A stretch of 7,708 nucleotides of DNA. Origin: an uncultured Mediterranea sp. Its GTDB lineage: Bacteria; Bacteroidota; Bacteroidia; Bacteroidales; Bacteroidaceae. Positions 1 through 7,112 of the stretch are shown piece by piece. Location: the NCBI GenBank assembly GCA_946007445.1, contig CAMGAL010000094.1, positions 1 to 7,708 of the forward strand, written 5' to 3'. The notes beneath the pieces were generated by a model. That model saw only the letters and a list, made by a program, of their open reading frames with translations. It was not told the origin of the DNA and ran no database searches. Position 1 is the stretch's first letter, and each line of letters opens with the position of its first letter. A program made the translations under genes and the position numbers.

Positions 1-2061
1 CTGGTTGACTTCTTCATCGAGGGCGTGGAAGTCGTTGCAGTCCAAGTCATAGCGGCAGCGCTGCAACAGGTAGGTGATGTCTTCGGCAATGTCGGAGTAT
101 TCACCTTTTTGTTGGGGACTGAGCGGCTTGAAGTTGTTGTCGATATGTTCCAGACAGGGCTCACAGAGGCGACCAAGGCTATAGACCAGTTCGCTGACGA
201 AGTCGGCACTCTGGTAGTAGTAGAGTCCTTTCTCCAGCACGGTCTGGTTGTCCAGCCGGCAGATGCCTAAGGTGCCCGTGCGCTTCATCTCTTTCACCTG
301 CTGTTTCTCAAATTTCACCGAGCCCATGACCTGACGCAGTCCACGCAGATTCTCGTGCAGGAAGGAGGTGACGGTACGCTCATAGTTCTCCTCGGTGAAG
401 GCCAGTACCTTGGCCAGCTCGCGGTTGGTGTGCTCGCGCAGCAGCTGCAGGAGCTGTCGCTTGTCTTGGGTCTGTATCAGCCGGCGGAACTCCGCCTCCT
501 CCTGGCTCTTGGCCTTGCGCTTCTTGTAGAGAATCTGGCTGCGCACCAACATGACCACGGCCAGGGTAATCATGCAAGCAATGGCTGTGGTGCCTCCGAA
601 GCGGATGAGTAGGGCCACAAAGAAGCAGATGGTGAAGGCGGCACCTGCGGTGAGAAACCATCCGCCGATGACACTCAGCACACCGGTGATGCGATAGACG
701 GCCGACTCACGTCCCCAGGCGCGGTCGGAGAGGGAGGTACCCATGGCCACCATGAAGGTGACGTAGGTGGTGGAGAGAGGTAACTTCAGCGAGGTACCTA
801 CGGCGATGAGCAGGCCGGCCAGTACCAGATTGACCGAAGCGCGCACCAAGTCGAAAGCGGCGTCATCTTCCAGAATGACCTCCTCCTTACGGAAGCGGGT
901 AGCTATCCACCGTTTGGTATGTTCGGGGGTGATTTGCGACATTCCTTTGGCCAGTCCCAGACTGAACCTCACCAGTTTGCGGGCGATGGGTGTGCTGCCG
1001 AATCCCTCTTCTCCCTCGTCCTGGCGGGCCAGGTCAACGGAGGTCTTGATGACGTTTTGTGCCTTCTTGGAGGTGCAGAGCGCATAGACCATAATGCCAC
1101 CGGCACCGATGAGGAAGTACCAAGGGGTGCGGGCTGGTCCCAGCAGCGACGACATCAGCCAGCCGTCGGCTCCGGCCTCTTGACCATTTCGTACATAGTC
1201 CATAAAGCTGGAGTAGCCGGCCAAAGGTACGCCGATGAAGTTGACCAGGTCGTTGCCTGCAAAGGCCAGGGCCAAGGCAAAGGTACCCATCAGTACCACG
1301 ACCTTGAAGACATTGACCTTCAGCCAGTGGAGCACCTGCATCAGCAGGGTGAACCCTATCAGCATACAGCCTATCAGCGGCCAGGTGTTCGTGTGAATCC
1401 ATGCCTTATTTCCGGGCGTCATGAAGCTGCTGTCTTTCAGTCCCTTGATGAGCATAAAGTAGAGTATGGCGGTGGCGGCGATGCCTCCGAACAGGCCGAT
1501 GCTGTACTTCATGGTGCGTCGGTAGTTGAAGCTGAATATCAATCGGGCCAGCCACTGCACCAGCATACCGAAGAAGAAGGCGATGGCCACCGACAGGAAG
1601 ATACCCATGATGACCGACAGAGCCTTGTCGGTGTTGATGAGGTCGCCCAGTGTCAGCGAGTCGTCGTTATACACCTTGATGAGCGAGAGGGCAAAGGTGC
1701 CTCCCAGCAGTTCGAACACCATCGAAACGGTGGTGGAGGTGGGCATACCCAATGTGTTGAAGACATCGAGCAGCACCACATCGGTGAGCATGACGGCCAG
1801 CAGGATGGTGATGATCTCCTCAAAATAGAAGTGCTGGGGCTGGTAGATACCGTGGCGGGCGATGTCCATCATGCCGTTGCTCAGGGCGGCTCCGATGAAG
1901 ACACCTGTAGCGGCAATGAAGAGAATGGTGCGGAACCGGGCGGCTTTGGCACCTACGGCCGACTGCAGGAAGTTGACGGCATCGTTGCTGACTCCGACCA
2001 CCAGGTCGAAAATGGCCAGCATAAACAGAAAAATGACAATGCACAAATAGAATGTTTCCAT
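1..2061 (-). CDS. Inorganic phosphate transporter, Pit (PHO4) family, with C-terminal soluble domain; 3' end beyond window
   Basis: Low-affinity inner-membrane phosphate permease, normally ion-coupled. I translated the minus strand from ATG (2061-2059) and found 687 open codons running off position 1, so the C-terminus is missing. The protein starts METFYLCIVIFLFML. Two PHO4-type signatures are visible: GVSNDAVNF at residues 23-31 and GNDLVNFIG from residue 269, the inverted-repeat halves expected for Pit carriers. Hydrophobic segments continue to about residue 510, ending before LYKKRK. The remaining 175 or more residues are hydrophilic and helical (for example EEAEFRRLIQ and KQQVKEMKRTGTLG), resembling the PhoU-like tail of Bacteroides Pit proteins; the PhoU assignment is inferred. 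The start is favoured by an A/T-rich leader and a TACCTTTG -7 box 26 bases upstream. A Pho-box-like repeat further upstream fits phosphate control. A sulfate permease of the same superfamily is the main alternative. Confidence 0.9.
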   Translation of the reverse strand, partial: METFYLCIVIFLFMLAIFDLVVGVSNDAVNFLQSAVGAKAARFRTILFIAATGVFIGAALSNGMMDIARHGIYQPQHFYFEEIITILLAVMLTDVVLLDVFNTLGMPTSTTVSMVFELLGGTFALSLIKVYNDDSLTLGDLINTDKALSVIMGIFLSVAIAFFFGMLVQWLARLIFSFNYRRTMKYSIGLFGGIAATAILYFMLIKGLKDSSFMTPGNKAWIHTNTWPLIGCMLIGFTLLMQVLHWLKVNVFKVVVLMGTFALALAFAGNDLVNFIGVPLAGYSSFMDYVRNGQEAGADGWLMSSLLGPARTPWYFLIGAGGIMVYALCTSKKAQNVIKTSVDLARQDEGEEGFGSTPIARKLVRFSLGLAKGMSQITPEHTKRWIATRFRKEEVILEDDAAFDLVRASVNLVLAGLLIAVGTSLKLPLSTTYVTFMVAMGTSLSDRAWGRESAVYRITGVLSVIGGWFLTAGAAFTICFFVALLIRFGGTTAIACMITLAVVMLVRSQILYKKRKAKSQEEAEFRRLIQTQDKRQLLQLLREHTNRELAKVLAFTEENYERTVTSFLHENLRGLRQVMGSVKFEKQQVKEMKRTGTLGICRLDNQTVLEKGLYYYQSADFVSELVYSLGRLCEPCLEHIDNNFKPLSPQQKGEYSDIAEDITYLLQRCRYDLDCNDFHALDEEVNQ

Positions 2062-2087
2062 AAAATGGGAATGATTTGATTTGTGCG

Positions 2088-2095
2088 CAAAGGTA
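2088..2095 (-). promoter_or_regulatory. Bacteroides-type -7 promoter box for the phosphate transporter gene
   Basis: On the minus strand this reads TACCTTTG, an exact match to the Bacteroides sigma-factor -7 consensus TAnnTTTG, followed by CGC. It ends 26 bases before the permease ATG, so transcription would start around 2080-2083 and leave a leader of about 20 nt. I see no convincing TTTG -33 element at normal spacing, which would suit a promoter that depends on an activator. Position and match are seen; function is inferred. Confidence 0.6.
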
Positions 2096-2124
2096 GGACA
2101 TCGCGGTTTCACCAGAATGACATA

Positions 2125-2145
2125 CCTGTTACAATCCTGTTACAA
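2125..2145 (-). promoter_or_regulatory. Direct repeat with 11-bp period, candidate Pho box
   Basis: On the plus strand CCTGTTACAA occurs at 2125-2134 and again at 2136-2145, separated by one T, giving an 11-bp period. Written as CTGTTAC, four bases, CTGTTAC, it has the architecture of a PhoB-binding Pho box (two 7-bp direct repeats with 4-bp spacing; the E. coli half-site is close to CTGTCAT). It lies 29 bp upstream of the -7 box of the phosphate transporter, roughly -43 to -63 from the expected start, a usual activator position. The half-sites read in the direction opposite to the transporter. Binding is inferred. Confidence 0.5.
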
Positions 2146-2154
2146 GGGCTGCTC

Positions 2155-3024
2155 TCAGCGGATATCGGCGCCCCACATCATCTTCTGGCGCAGGGTGTCG
2201 AAGAAGATGTGGCCGGGACGCTTGACTACCCGGATGGAGTAGGGGGCTTTTCGGATGTGCAGTTGGGTATGCTCGCGGCATGACTCGCTGCGCCCGTCAA
2301 CGGCTACGAGGAAATTGTGGCTGCGGCTTTCCACCGAGAGCGTAATCTCCCAGTCGTCGCAGATGACGATGGGACGCACATTGAGACTGTGCGGAGCGAC
2401 GGGCGTGATGACGACCGAGTTGCTGTGGGGCACAATGATGGGGCCGCCCACGCTCAGGGAGTAGGCGGTGGAGCCGGTGGGTGTGGCAATGACCAGACCA
2501 TCGGCCTGATAGGTGGTGAGCGGAGCGCCGTTGATGGCGGTATGGATGGTAATCATCGACGAGCTGTCGTGCTTCAAGATGGCTATTTCGTTGAGGGCAA
2601 AGGGCTCACGCTGCAGGTGAGGATTGTCGCATTGCAACTGCAGGACGCTGCGGGTCTCTACATTATATATATGATGGTATATCTCGTCGAAGGTGATGTC
2701 CATCTCGTCGGGTGAGATGTCGGCCAGGAATCCCAACCGGCCGGTGTTGATGCCCAGGATGGGAATGCCTTTGTCGCCCACGCGGCTGGCTGCCTTGAGG
2801 AAAGTGCCGTCGCCACCGATGCTGATGACCATGTCGGCCGTAAAGTCACGCCCGTCAAACAGTTCGACCTCCGGCAAGTGCAGGTTCATGTCGGACGTGA
2901 GGAACCGGTGAAAGCTGCGGCAGACGGAGATTTCGGCGCCTCTGTGCGCCAATAGTTCGAAGAGATGGGCGGCATAGACCGACTTGCTGGCTTGGTAGGT
3001 ATTTCCAAAAATGGCAAACTTCAT
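2155..3024 (-). CDS. nadK: NAD kinase (ATP-NAD kinase)
   Basis: Cytoplasmic enzyme that phosphorylates NAD to NADP. The 289-residue product has the usual family length. Diagnostic motifs are in order: [10 protein letters not shown] at 70-79 (catalytic Asp72), NTGRLGFL at 93-100, LNE at 144-146, and [17 protein letters not shown] from 175 followed by GGPI, the conserved NAD-binding block. The start [10 protein letters not shown] matches the N-terminus of Bacteroidetes homologues and has a short A/T-rich leader behind a near-consensus -7 box. The stop is TGA. It is divergent from pdxJ and lies 93 bp upstream of the phosphate transporter on the same strand. I see no clear terminator after it, so read-through into the transporter is possible. 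Confidence 0.96.
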   Translation of the reverse strand: MKFAIFGNTYQASKSVYAAHLFELLAHRGAEISVCRSFHRFLTSDMNLHLPEVELFDGRDFTADMVISIGGDGTFLKAASRVGDKGIPILGINTGRLGFLADISPDEMDITFDEIYHHIYNVETRSVLQLQCDNPHLQREPFALNEIAILKHDSSSMITIHTAINGAPLTTYQADGLVIATPTGSTAYSLSVGGPIIVPHSNSVVITPVAPHSLNVRPIVICDDWEITLSVESRSHNFLVAVDGRSESCREHTQLHIRKAPYSIRVVKRPGHIFFDTLRQKMMWGADIR

Positions 3025-3050
3025 AAAGCTTATCGAAAGTTACAATAGTG

Positions 3051-3058
3051 CAAAGGTG
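3051..3058 (-). promoter_or_regulatory. Candidate -7 promoter box for nadK
   Basis: The minus strand reads CACCTTTG followed by CAC, one base off the Bacteroides TAnnTTTG consensus (first T is C). It ends 26 bases before the nadK ATG, the same spacing as at the phosphate transporter. A run of nine A residues (minus strand) lies just upstream. No clear -33 element was found. Confidence 0.45.
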
Positions 3059-3086
3059 CGATTTTTTTTTCAGATTGCTGCCATAG

Positions 3087-3096
3087 TATCGCGATA
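3087..3096. other. Perfect 10-bp palindrome in the nadK/pdxJ intergenic region
   Basis: TATCGCGATA is a perfect inverted repeat located 5 bp upstream of the pdxJ -7 box. A second palindrome, TTTGCGCAAA (3106-3115), overlaps the end of that box. Either could be an operator, but short palindromes can arise by chance and no regulator is encoded nearby. Confidence 0.3.
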
Positions 3097-3101
3097 ATTT
3101 G

Positions 3102-3109
3102 TACTTTTG
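3102..3109 (+). promoter_or_regulatory. Bacteroides-type -7 promoter box for the pdxJ operon
   Basis: TACTTTTG matches TAnnTTTG exactly and ends 20 bases before the pdxJ ATG. The predicted leader is only about 15 nt and contains the A-rich AAGAAAACC in place of a Shine-Dalgarno sequence, as is common in Bacteroidetes. It would drive pdxJ and, through overlapping junctions, the downstream genes; I saw no other -7 consensus at their starts. Confidence 0.6.
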
Positions 3110-3129
3110 CGCAAACTATCAAGAAAACC

Positions 3130-3843
3130 ATGACGAGACTAAGTGTAAATATCAATAAGATTGCCACCCTGCGCAATGCACGTGGTGGCGATGTGCCCAA
3201 CGTGGTGAAGGTGGCATTGGACTGTGAGAAGTTTGGGGCAGAAGGCATTACTGTGCATCCTCGCCCCGACGAGCGGCACATTCGTCGGAGCGATGTCTAC
3301 GACCTGCGCCCCTTGCTGCATACCGAGTTCAATATAGAGGGTTATCCTTCGCCGGAGTTTATCGACCTGGTGCTTCGGGTGAAGCCCCATCAGGTGACGC
3401 TGGTGCCCGACTCGCCTACGCAGATCACCTCCAACAGCGGTTGGGACACGAAGGAGAACCTCGGCTTCCTGTCGGAGGTGCTCGACGAGTTCAATCACGC
3501 CGGCGTGCGTACCTCGATCTTTGTCAATGCAGAGCCCGTCATGGTGGAGTATGCCGCCAAGGCCGGAGCCGACCGGGTGGAACTCTATACCGAGCCTTAC
3601 GCATCGGCCTATACGCAGAACCGCGAGCAGGCTATTGCTCCTTTCATTGAGACGGCTGAAGAGACTCGCCGTCTGGGGCTGGGCCTGAACGCCGGCCATG
3701 ACCTGAGCCTGGTCAACTTGAGCTACTTTCACCAGTGCATCCCCTGGCTCGATGAGGTCTCTATCGGCCATGCACTGGTGTGCGATGCACTCTATCTGGG
3801 ATTGGAAAAGACTATTCATGAATACTTAAAATGTTTGCGCTGA
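3130..3843 (+). CDS. pdxJ: Pyridoxine 5'-phosphate synthase
   Basis: Last step of the DXP-dependent vitamin B6 route: condenses 3-amino-2-oxopropyl phosphate (from the PdxA product) with 1-deoxy-D-xylulose 5-phosphate to give pyridoxine 5'-phosphate in the cytoplasm. The 237-residue TIM-barrel protein has the normal length. Seen motifs: [15 protein letters not shown] (6-20), [13 protein letters not shown] (40-52, His43), NIEGY (68-72, Glu70), ELYTEPYA (151-158) and LNAGHDLS (186-193, His190). His43, Glu70 and His190 align with E. coli catalytic residues His45, Glu72 and His193. The enterobacterial NIDH near the N-terminus is NINK here, which I recall as the Bacteroidetes form. The gene is first in the rightward cluster, 20 bp after a -7 box, and its end overlaps the exbB-like gene. 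The stop is TGA. Confidence 0.96.
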   Translation: MTRLSVNINKIATLRNARGGDVPNVVKVALDCEKFGAEGITVHPRPDERHIRRSDVYDLRPLLHTEFNIEGYPSPEFIDLVLRVKPHQVTLVPDSPTQITSNSGWDTKENLGFLSEVLDEFNHAGVRTSIFVNAEPVMVEYAAKAGADRVELYTEPYASAYTQNREQAIAPFIETAEETRRLGLGLNAGHDLSLVNLSYFHQCIPWLDEVSIGHALVCDALYLGLEKTIHEYLKCLR

Positions 3844-4553
3844 TGACTCCGTGGACTTTGCTGTTGGCTCAGGCAGCCGACAATCTGACCGGTGGCAATC
3901 CGGTACTGACTGAGGTAGTGACTCCCGCAACGGACGAGATGAATCTGTGGAGTCTGGCCCTGAAGGGCGGATGGATTATGCTGGTACTAGGCATTCTCTC
4001 CGTGGTGTGCTTCTACATCCTCTTTGAACGCAATTATGTGATACGTCGCGCAGGGCGCGAAGACCCCCGCTTCATGGAGAAGATACGCGACTTTGTGAAG
4101 AACGGCGAGAATCGGGCTGCCATAGCTTACTGCCGCAACATGGATACCCCTTCGGCACGCATGATCGAGAAGGGCATCACCCGCTTGGGACGCCCCGTGG
4201 AAGATGTGCGGGCGGCTATCGAGAATGTGGGCAACATCGAGGTAGCCAAGTTGGAGAAGGGACTGACCATCATGGCCACCATCTCCAGCGGAGCCCCCAT
4301 GATAGGCTTCCTCGGCACGGTGACAGGCATGGTGCGTGCTTTCTTCGAGATGGCCAATGCCGGCAACAACATCGACATCACGCTGCTGTCGGGAGGTATC
4401 TACGAAGCGATGGTGACCACGGTGGGCGGACTGGTGGTGGGCATCATTGCCATGTTTGCCTACAACTACCTGGTGACTCTGATTGATGGCGTAGTCAGCA
4501 AGATGGAGGGTAAGACGATGGCTTTCCTCGACCTACTGGAAGAAAAGGCATAA
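3831..4553 (+). CDS. exbB: MotA/TolQ/ExbB proton channel family protein
   Basis: Inner-membrane stator subunit that, with ExbD, couples proton flow to TonB movement. The 240-residue product has three hydrophobic segments: about 47-65, 147-167 and 194-214. The family core is clear: [18 protein letters not shown] (154-171), then the glycine-rich TM3 with TTVGGLVVG (196-204). Thr163 and Thr197 are candidates for the pore threonines. The large cytoplasmic loop contains [15 protein letters not shown], typical of Bacteroidetes homologues. The ATG at 3831 lies inside the pdxJ end (13-base overlap). An in-frame ATG at 3843 (Met5) overlaps the pdxJ stop as TGATG and is an equally good start by coupling. 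Residues 5-16 are weakly signal-like (LLLAQAAD). A TolQ role is the alternative, but the TonB-like gene two positions downstream favours ExbB. The stop is TAA. Confidence 0.92.
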   Translation: MFALMTPWTLLLAQAADNLTGGNPVLTEVVTPATDEMNLWSLALKGGWIMLVLGILSVVCFYILFERNYVIRRAGREDPRFMEKIRDFVKNGENRAAIAYCRNMDTPSARMIEKGITRLGRPVEDVRAAIENVGNIEVAKLEKGLTIMATISSGAPMIGFLGTVTGMVRAFFEMANAGNNIDITLLSGGIYEAMVTTVGGLVVGIIAMFAYNYLVTLIDGVVSKMEGKTMAFLDLLEEKA

Positions 4554-4556
4554 GGT

Positions 4557-4967
4557 ATGTTGAAGAGAAGAGCCAAAATATCGCCTGCCTTCAGCATGGC
4601 ATCGATGACCGATGTCATTTTCCTGCTGCTGATATTCTTCATGATTACCTCCACGATGGTGTCGCCCAATGCCATCAAGGTGCTCTTGCCGCAAGGCAAG
4701 CAGCAGACCTCGGCCAAGCCCTTGACGCGCGTCATCATTGACAAGCAGCTACGTATGTATGGGGCATTCGGCAACGAACGCGAGCAGAACCTCACTGACG
4801 AGACGCTGACTCCGTTCCTGCGCGAGTGTGCCGAGCGGGAGCCGGAAATGTATATCGCACTCTATGCCGACGAGTCGGTGCCCTATCGCGAAATCGTCAA
4901 GGTGCTGAATGTCGCTAACGAGAATCACTTCAAAATGGTGCTGGCCACGAGGCCGCCGGAGCGTTGA
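4557..4967 (+). CDS. exbD: Biopolymer transport protein ExbD/TolR family
   Basis: Partner of the ExbB-like protein in the inner-membrane proton channel. The 136-residue product has the family layout: a short basic N-terminus (MLKRRAKISP), one transmembrane helix at about 17-36 and a periplasmic domain. Asp19 in SMTDVIFLLLIFFMI is in the position of the essential protonatable aspartate (Asp25 in E. coli ExbD). The periplasmic part includes MYIALYADESVPYREIVKVL, the usual ExbD/TolR C-terminal strand-helix pattern. The gene starts three bases after the exbB-like stop and its TGA shares one base with the next ATG, so translation is probably coupled. TolR is the alternative name. Confidence 0.93.
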   Translation: MLKRRAKISPAFSMASMTDVIFLLLIFFMITSTMVSPNAIKVLLPQGKQQTSAKPLTRVIIDKQLRMYGAFGNEREQNLTDETLTPFLRECAEREPEMYIALYADESVPYREIVKVLNVANENHFKMVLATRPPER

Positions 4968-5827
4968 TGGATAGCAAGATGAACGGTAAATACATCGGAT
5001 GGGCCGGAGCGGTGGCTGTTCATCTCCTGCTTCTCCTGCTGCTGTTCTGGATGGGGGTGGCTCTGCCACAACCTCTGGAGGAGGGAGGCATCCCTGTACT
5101 GATGGGAGAGGTGCCCGATGCCGGTGGCTTGGCCGACCCCTCGCTGGTAGAGGTCACACCGATGCCTGACCCTGCTCCTGAACCGGCCAAGGTCATGGAG
5201 CAGGCCTCGGCGGAGGAACTCTTGACGCAAGAGGTGGAAGAGACCGTGGCCATTCCTCCCAAGAAAAAAGAGACTCCCAAGAAGAAGGAGACCCCTAAGA
5301 AAACGGAAACTCCGAAAAAGGAGGTGAAGACTCCTGCCGTCACTCCCAAGCCGGAGAAGAGCGAGGCCGAGAAGGCCGAAGAGGCCCGCAAACTGGCCGA
5401 GGCCCAGGCAGAACGGGAACGCAAGGCTGCCGAAGAAGCTGCCCGCAAACGGGTGGCCGGAGCATTTGGCAAGGGGGCACAGATGGGCAATCAAGGGACC
5501 ACCAGCGGCCAGGGAGTGCAAGGCTCGCCTACCGGCAACAGCTCTACGGGAGCTGCCTCAGGGGTGGGAGGCTATGGCTCATTCAGCCTCAATGGTCGTT
5601 CGTTAGGTCCCGGAGGCCTGCCACGGCCTACCTACAACGTACAGGATGAAGGACGAGTGGTGGTCACCATCACGGTCAATCCGGCCGGTGAGGTGATAGC
5701 TACCAGCATCAATCGGCAGACCAATACTGTCAACACCACCCTGCGCCGCGCAGCCGAAGAGGCAGCCCGCAAAGCACGCTTCAACCGCGTGGAGGGAGTG
5801 GGCAACCAGACAGGAACCATCACCTAG
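4967..5827 (+). CDS. tonB: TonB-family energy transducer, probably shortened at the C-terminus by TAG
   Basis: Periplasm-spanning protein expected to pass energy from ExbB/ExbD to outer-membrane receptors. 286 residues from ATG 4967 (TGATG overlap with exbD); a TTG at 4964 is a less likely start. Residues 10-33 form the membrane anchor, with His19 near the position of the conserved TonB His20. Then come an acidic/proline stretch, a KKKETP repeat (99-118), a Lys/Glu/Ala helical region (130-163), a Gly/Ser linker (165-205) and a C-terminal domain with GRSLGPGGLPRPTYN, VVVTITVNPAGEVIATSIN and AARKARFN. The protein stops after NQTGTIT; relatives I recall continue with Tyr and about five more residues (ITYxFxLK), and the bases after the TAG still read HFHLK in frame. 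A TolA-like role is possible, but the operon favours TonB. Confidence 0.85.
   Translation: MDSKMNGKYIGWAGAVAVHLLLLLLLFWMGVALPQPLEEGGIPVLMGEVPDAGGLADPSLVEVTPMPDPAPEPAKVMEQASAEELLTQEVEETVAIPPKKKETPKKKETPKKTETPKKEVKTPAVTPKPEKSEAEKAEEARKLAEAQAERERKAAEEAARKRVAGAFGKGAQMGNQGTTSGQGVQGSPTGNSSTGAASGVGGYGSFSLNGRSLGPGGLPRPTYNVQDEGRVVVTITVNPAGEVIATSINRQTNTVNTTLRRAAEEAARKARFNRVEGVGNQTGTIT
5261..5314 (+). repeat. Degenerate 18-bp tandem repeat encoding KKKETP units in the TonB-like spacer
   Basis: Three units in tandem encode KKKETP, KKKETP and KKTETP (residues 99-116), followed by a diverged KKEVKTP. The units are 18 bases with silent differences, so the repeat is old enough to have drifted. Basic and proline-rich spacers are usual in TonB proteins, where they extend across the periplasm; copy-number change would alter length without breaking the frame. 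Confidence 0.7.
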
Positions 5828-5842
5828 CACTTCCACCTGAAA
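5828..5842 (+). other. Possible relict coding sequence for the last TonB beta strand after the TAG
   Basis: Directly after the TAG at 5825-5827 the same frame reads HFHLK, matching the ITYxFxLK ending recalled for Bacteroidetes TonB proteins. The next codon is GAG, one base from TAG, so an original stop there may have been lost. The frame then stays open to a TGA at 6008-6010, well inside the next gene. The remaining gap to 5887 shows no clear terminator or -7 box; its last part (ACAAACTAAAAC) is A-rich as before many Bacteroidetes starts. Confidence 0.4.
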
Positions 5843-5886
5843 GAGGGGACACTCAAAAACTTCGCAGCTTACAAACTAAAACACGC

Positions 5887-6450
5887 ATGCACGCAACAAC
5901 TCACACAATGGTTTACGTATTTCTTGCAGATGGATTTGAAGAGGTGGAAGCCTTCACAGCTGTGGATGTGCTTCGACGTGCCGGGTTGGATGTACAACTC
6001 GTATCGGTGACAAACGATGAAATCATCCGTGGAGCACACGACATCTCTGTATTATGCGACCGCAATATCGAGAATTGCGACTTTTTTGATGCCGAACTGT
6101 TGCTGTTGCCGGGCGGTATGCCGGGAGCTTCCACGTTGGGCAAGTGTGACGACTTGAAGCGCGAGCTGTTGCGTTGTGCCGAACAGGGCAAACCGATAGC
6201 TGCCATCTGTGCCGCTCCGATGGTGCTGGGTACACTCGGGTTGCTCCAAGGAAAGCGGGCCACTTGCTACCCGGGCTTTGAGGCTTACCTGGAAGGGGCT
6301 GAAGTGACGGGAGCGATGGTGGAGCGCGACGGCCAGATTGTCACGGCCAAAGGCCCCGGCGCAGCCATGGAATTTGCCTTCGCTCTGGTCGAGATGCTGC
6401 TTGGCGCTGACAAGGTGAAGGAACTTCGTGAGGCCATGATTGTCGCATGA
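5887..6450 (+). CDS. DJ-1/PfpI (ThiJ) family protein
   Basis: Cytoplasmic protein of the DJ-1/PfpI superfamily, whose members include deglycases, glyoxalases and chaperone-like proteins; the substrate cannot be told here. 187 residues from ATG 5887. Seen: [12 protein letters not shown] (12-23) with Glu21 aligning with DJ-1 Glu18, [10 protein letters not shown] (72-81), and [11 protein letters not shown] (105-115) with Cys108 in the nucleophile-elbow position, then ATCYPGFE and TAKGPG. The Glu/Cys pair needed for activity is present. An ATG at 5908 gives [12 protein letters not shown], closer to the usual family N-terminus, so the true protein may be 180 residues; 5887 has the better A-rich leader. 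The TGA overlaps the ispD ATG by four bases (ATGA), implying coupled translation. Confidence 0.9.
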   Translation: MHATTHTMVYVFLADGFEEVEAFTAVDVLRRAGLDVQLVSVTNDEIIRGAHDISVLCDRNIENCDFFDAELLLLPGGMPGASTLGKCDDLKRELLRCAEQGKPIAAICAAPMVLGTLGLLQGKRATCYPGFEAYLEGAEVTGAMVERDGQIVTAKGPGAAMEFAFALVEMLLGADKVKELREAMIVA

Positions 6451-7112
6451 GGGAAGTAGTCATCATTGTGGCAGGTGGTAAGGGACTGCGCATGGGGAGT
6501 GACCTGCCCAAGCAGTTCCTGCCTGTGGCGGGCAAGCCGGTGCTGATGCGCACCATCGAGGCCTTTCGCGCCTACAGCCGGCAGCTGGAGATTGTGGTGG
6601 TTCTGCCACAGAGCCAGCAGGCCTATTGGCACTCGTTGTGCCGGGAACTGGGCTTTGAGGTGCCACACACGGTGGTGGATGGAGGCGATACTCGTTTCCA
6701 CTCCGTGCAGCATGGCCTGGCTCGGGTGCAGCTGCCTGCCTTGGTGGCTGTCCACGATGGCGTGCGTCCGTTTGTTTCCACCGAGGTGATAGCCCGTTGC
6801 TTCCGCATGGCGGCTACCCACCGGGCTGTGGTCCCCGTGTGGAGGGTGGTCGAGACTTTGCGTCGGGTAGATGCCGACGGCCGGAGCCTCACTGTGCCGC
6901 GCGATGCCTATCGGCTGGTTCAGACACCTCAGGTGTTTGATGCCGCCCTGCTGAAGCAGGCCTACGACCAACCATACTGTCAGGACTTCACCGACGACGC
7001 TTCGGTGGTAGAGGCCATGGGCGTGCCGGTCAGCCTGGTGGAAGGAAACAGAGAAAATATTAAACTGACGACCCCTTTCGACTTGAAGGTGGCGGAAGCG
7101 TTGCTCGGGTAA
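6447..7112 (+). CDS. ispD: 2-C-methyl-D-erythritol 4-phosphate cytidylyltransferase
   Basis: Third step of the MEP isoprenoid pathway: transfers CMP from CTP to 2-C-methyl-D-erythritol 4-phosphate in the cytoplasm. The 221-residue product is of normal length. The N-terminal nucleotide-binding loop is [17 protein letters not shown] (8-24), with Arg15 and Lys22 in the positions of E. coli Arg20 and Lys27. HDGVRP (103-108) holds the metal-binding Asp104; VPRD (150-153) has Arg152 (E. coli Arg157); TPQVF and TDDAS follow; and [11 protein letters not shown] (203-213) has Lys206 (E. coli Lys213). All expected catalytic residues are present. The ATG overlaps the previous stop by four bases, and the TAA shares its last base with the recG ATG (TAATG). 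Confidence 0.96.
   Translation: MREVVIIVAGGKGLRMGSDLPKQFLPVAGKPVLMRTIEAFRAYSRQLEIVVVLPQSQQAYWHSLCRELGFEVPHTVVDGGDTRFHSVQHGLARVQLPALVAVHDGVRPFVSTEVIARCFRMAATHRAVVPVWRVVETLRRVDADGRSLTVPRDAYRLVQTPQVFDAALLKQAYDQPYCQDFTDDASVVEAMGVPVSLVEGNRENIKLTTPFDLKVAEALLG

Noticed and set aside
919..2079. 386-codon open frame on the plus strand opposite the phosphate transporter
   Set aside because: It lies wholly antisense to a clear Pit-family gene, has low-complexity His/Gln/Gly-rich translation and no recognisable motif. Long antisense frames are expected in GC-rich coding DNA.
2062..2154. Possible rho-independent terminator after nadK
   Set aside because: No GC-rich hairpin followed by T residues is visible on the minus strand; the notable structure is the direct repeat.
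3139..3819. 226-codon open frame on the minus strand opposite pdxJ
   Set aside because: It mirrors pdxJ, has no recognisable domain and no promoter-like signal; a shadow of codon bias.
5261..5335. Lysine-rich tandem repeat considered as a CRISPR-like or mobile repeat
   Set aside because: The units keep frame with the TonB-like gene, differ mostly at silent positions and have no spacers; it is a protein spacer repeat.
4925..5521. 198-codon Leu/Gly/Phe-rich minus-strand frame opposite the tonB-like gene
   Set aside because: Its hydrophobic composition is the reverse complement of the Lys/Glu/Ala-rich TonB spacer, so it is not independent evidence of a membrane protein.
5828..5886. Possible separate promoter for the DJ-1 gene
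   Set aside because: No TAnnTTTG-type -7 box is present in the 59 bases, so operon read-through is simpler.
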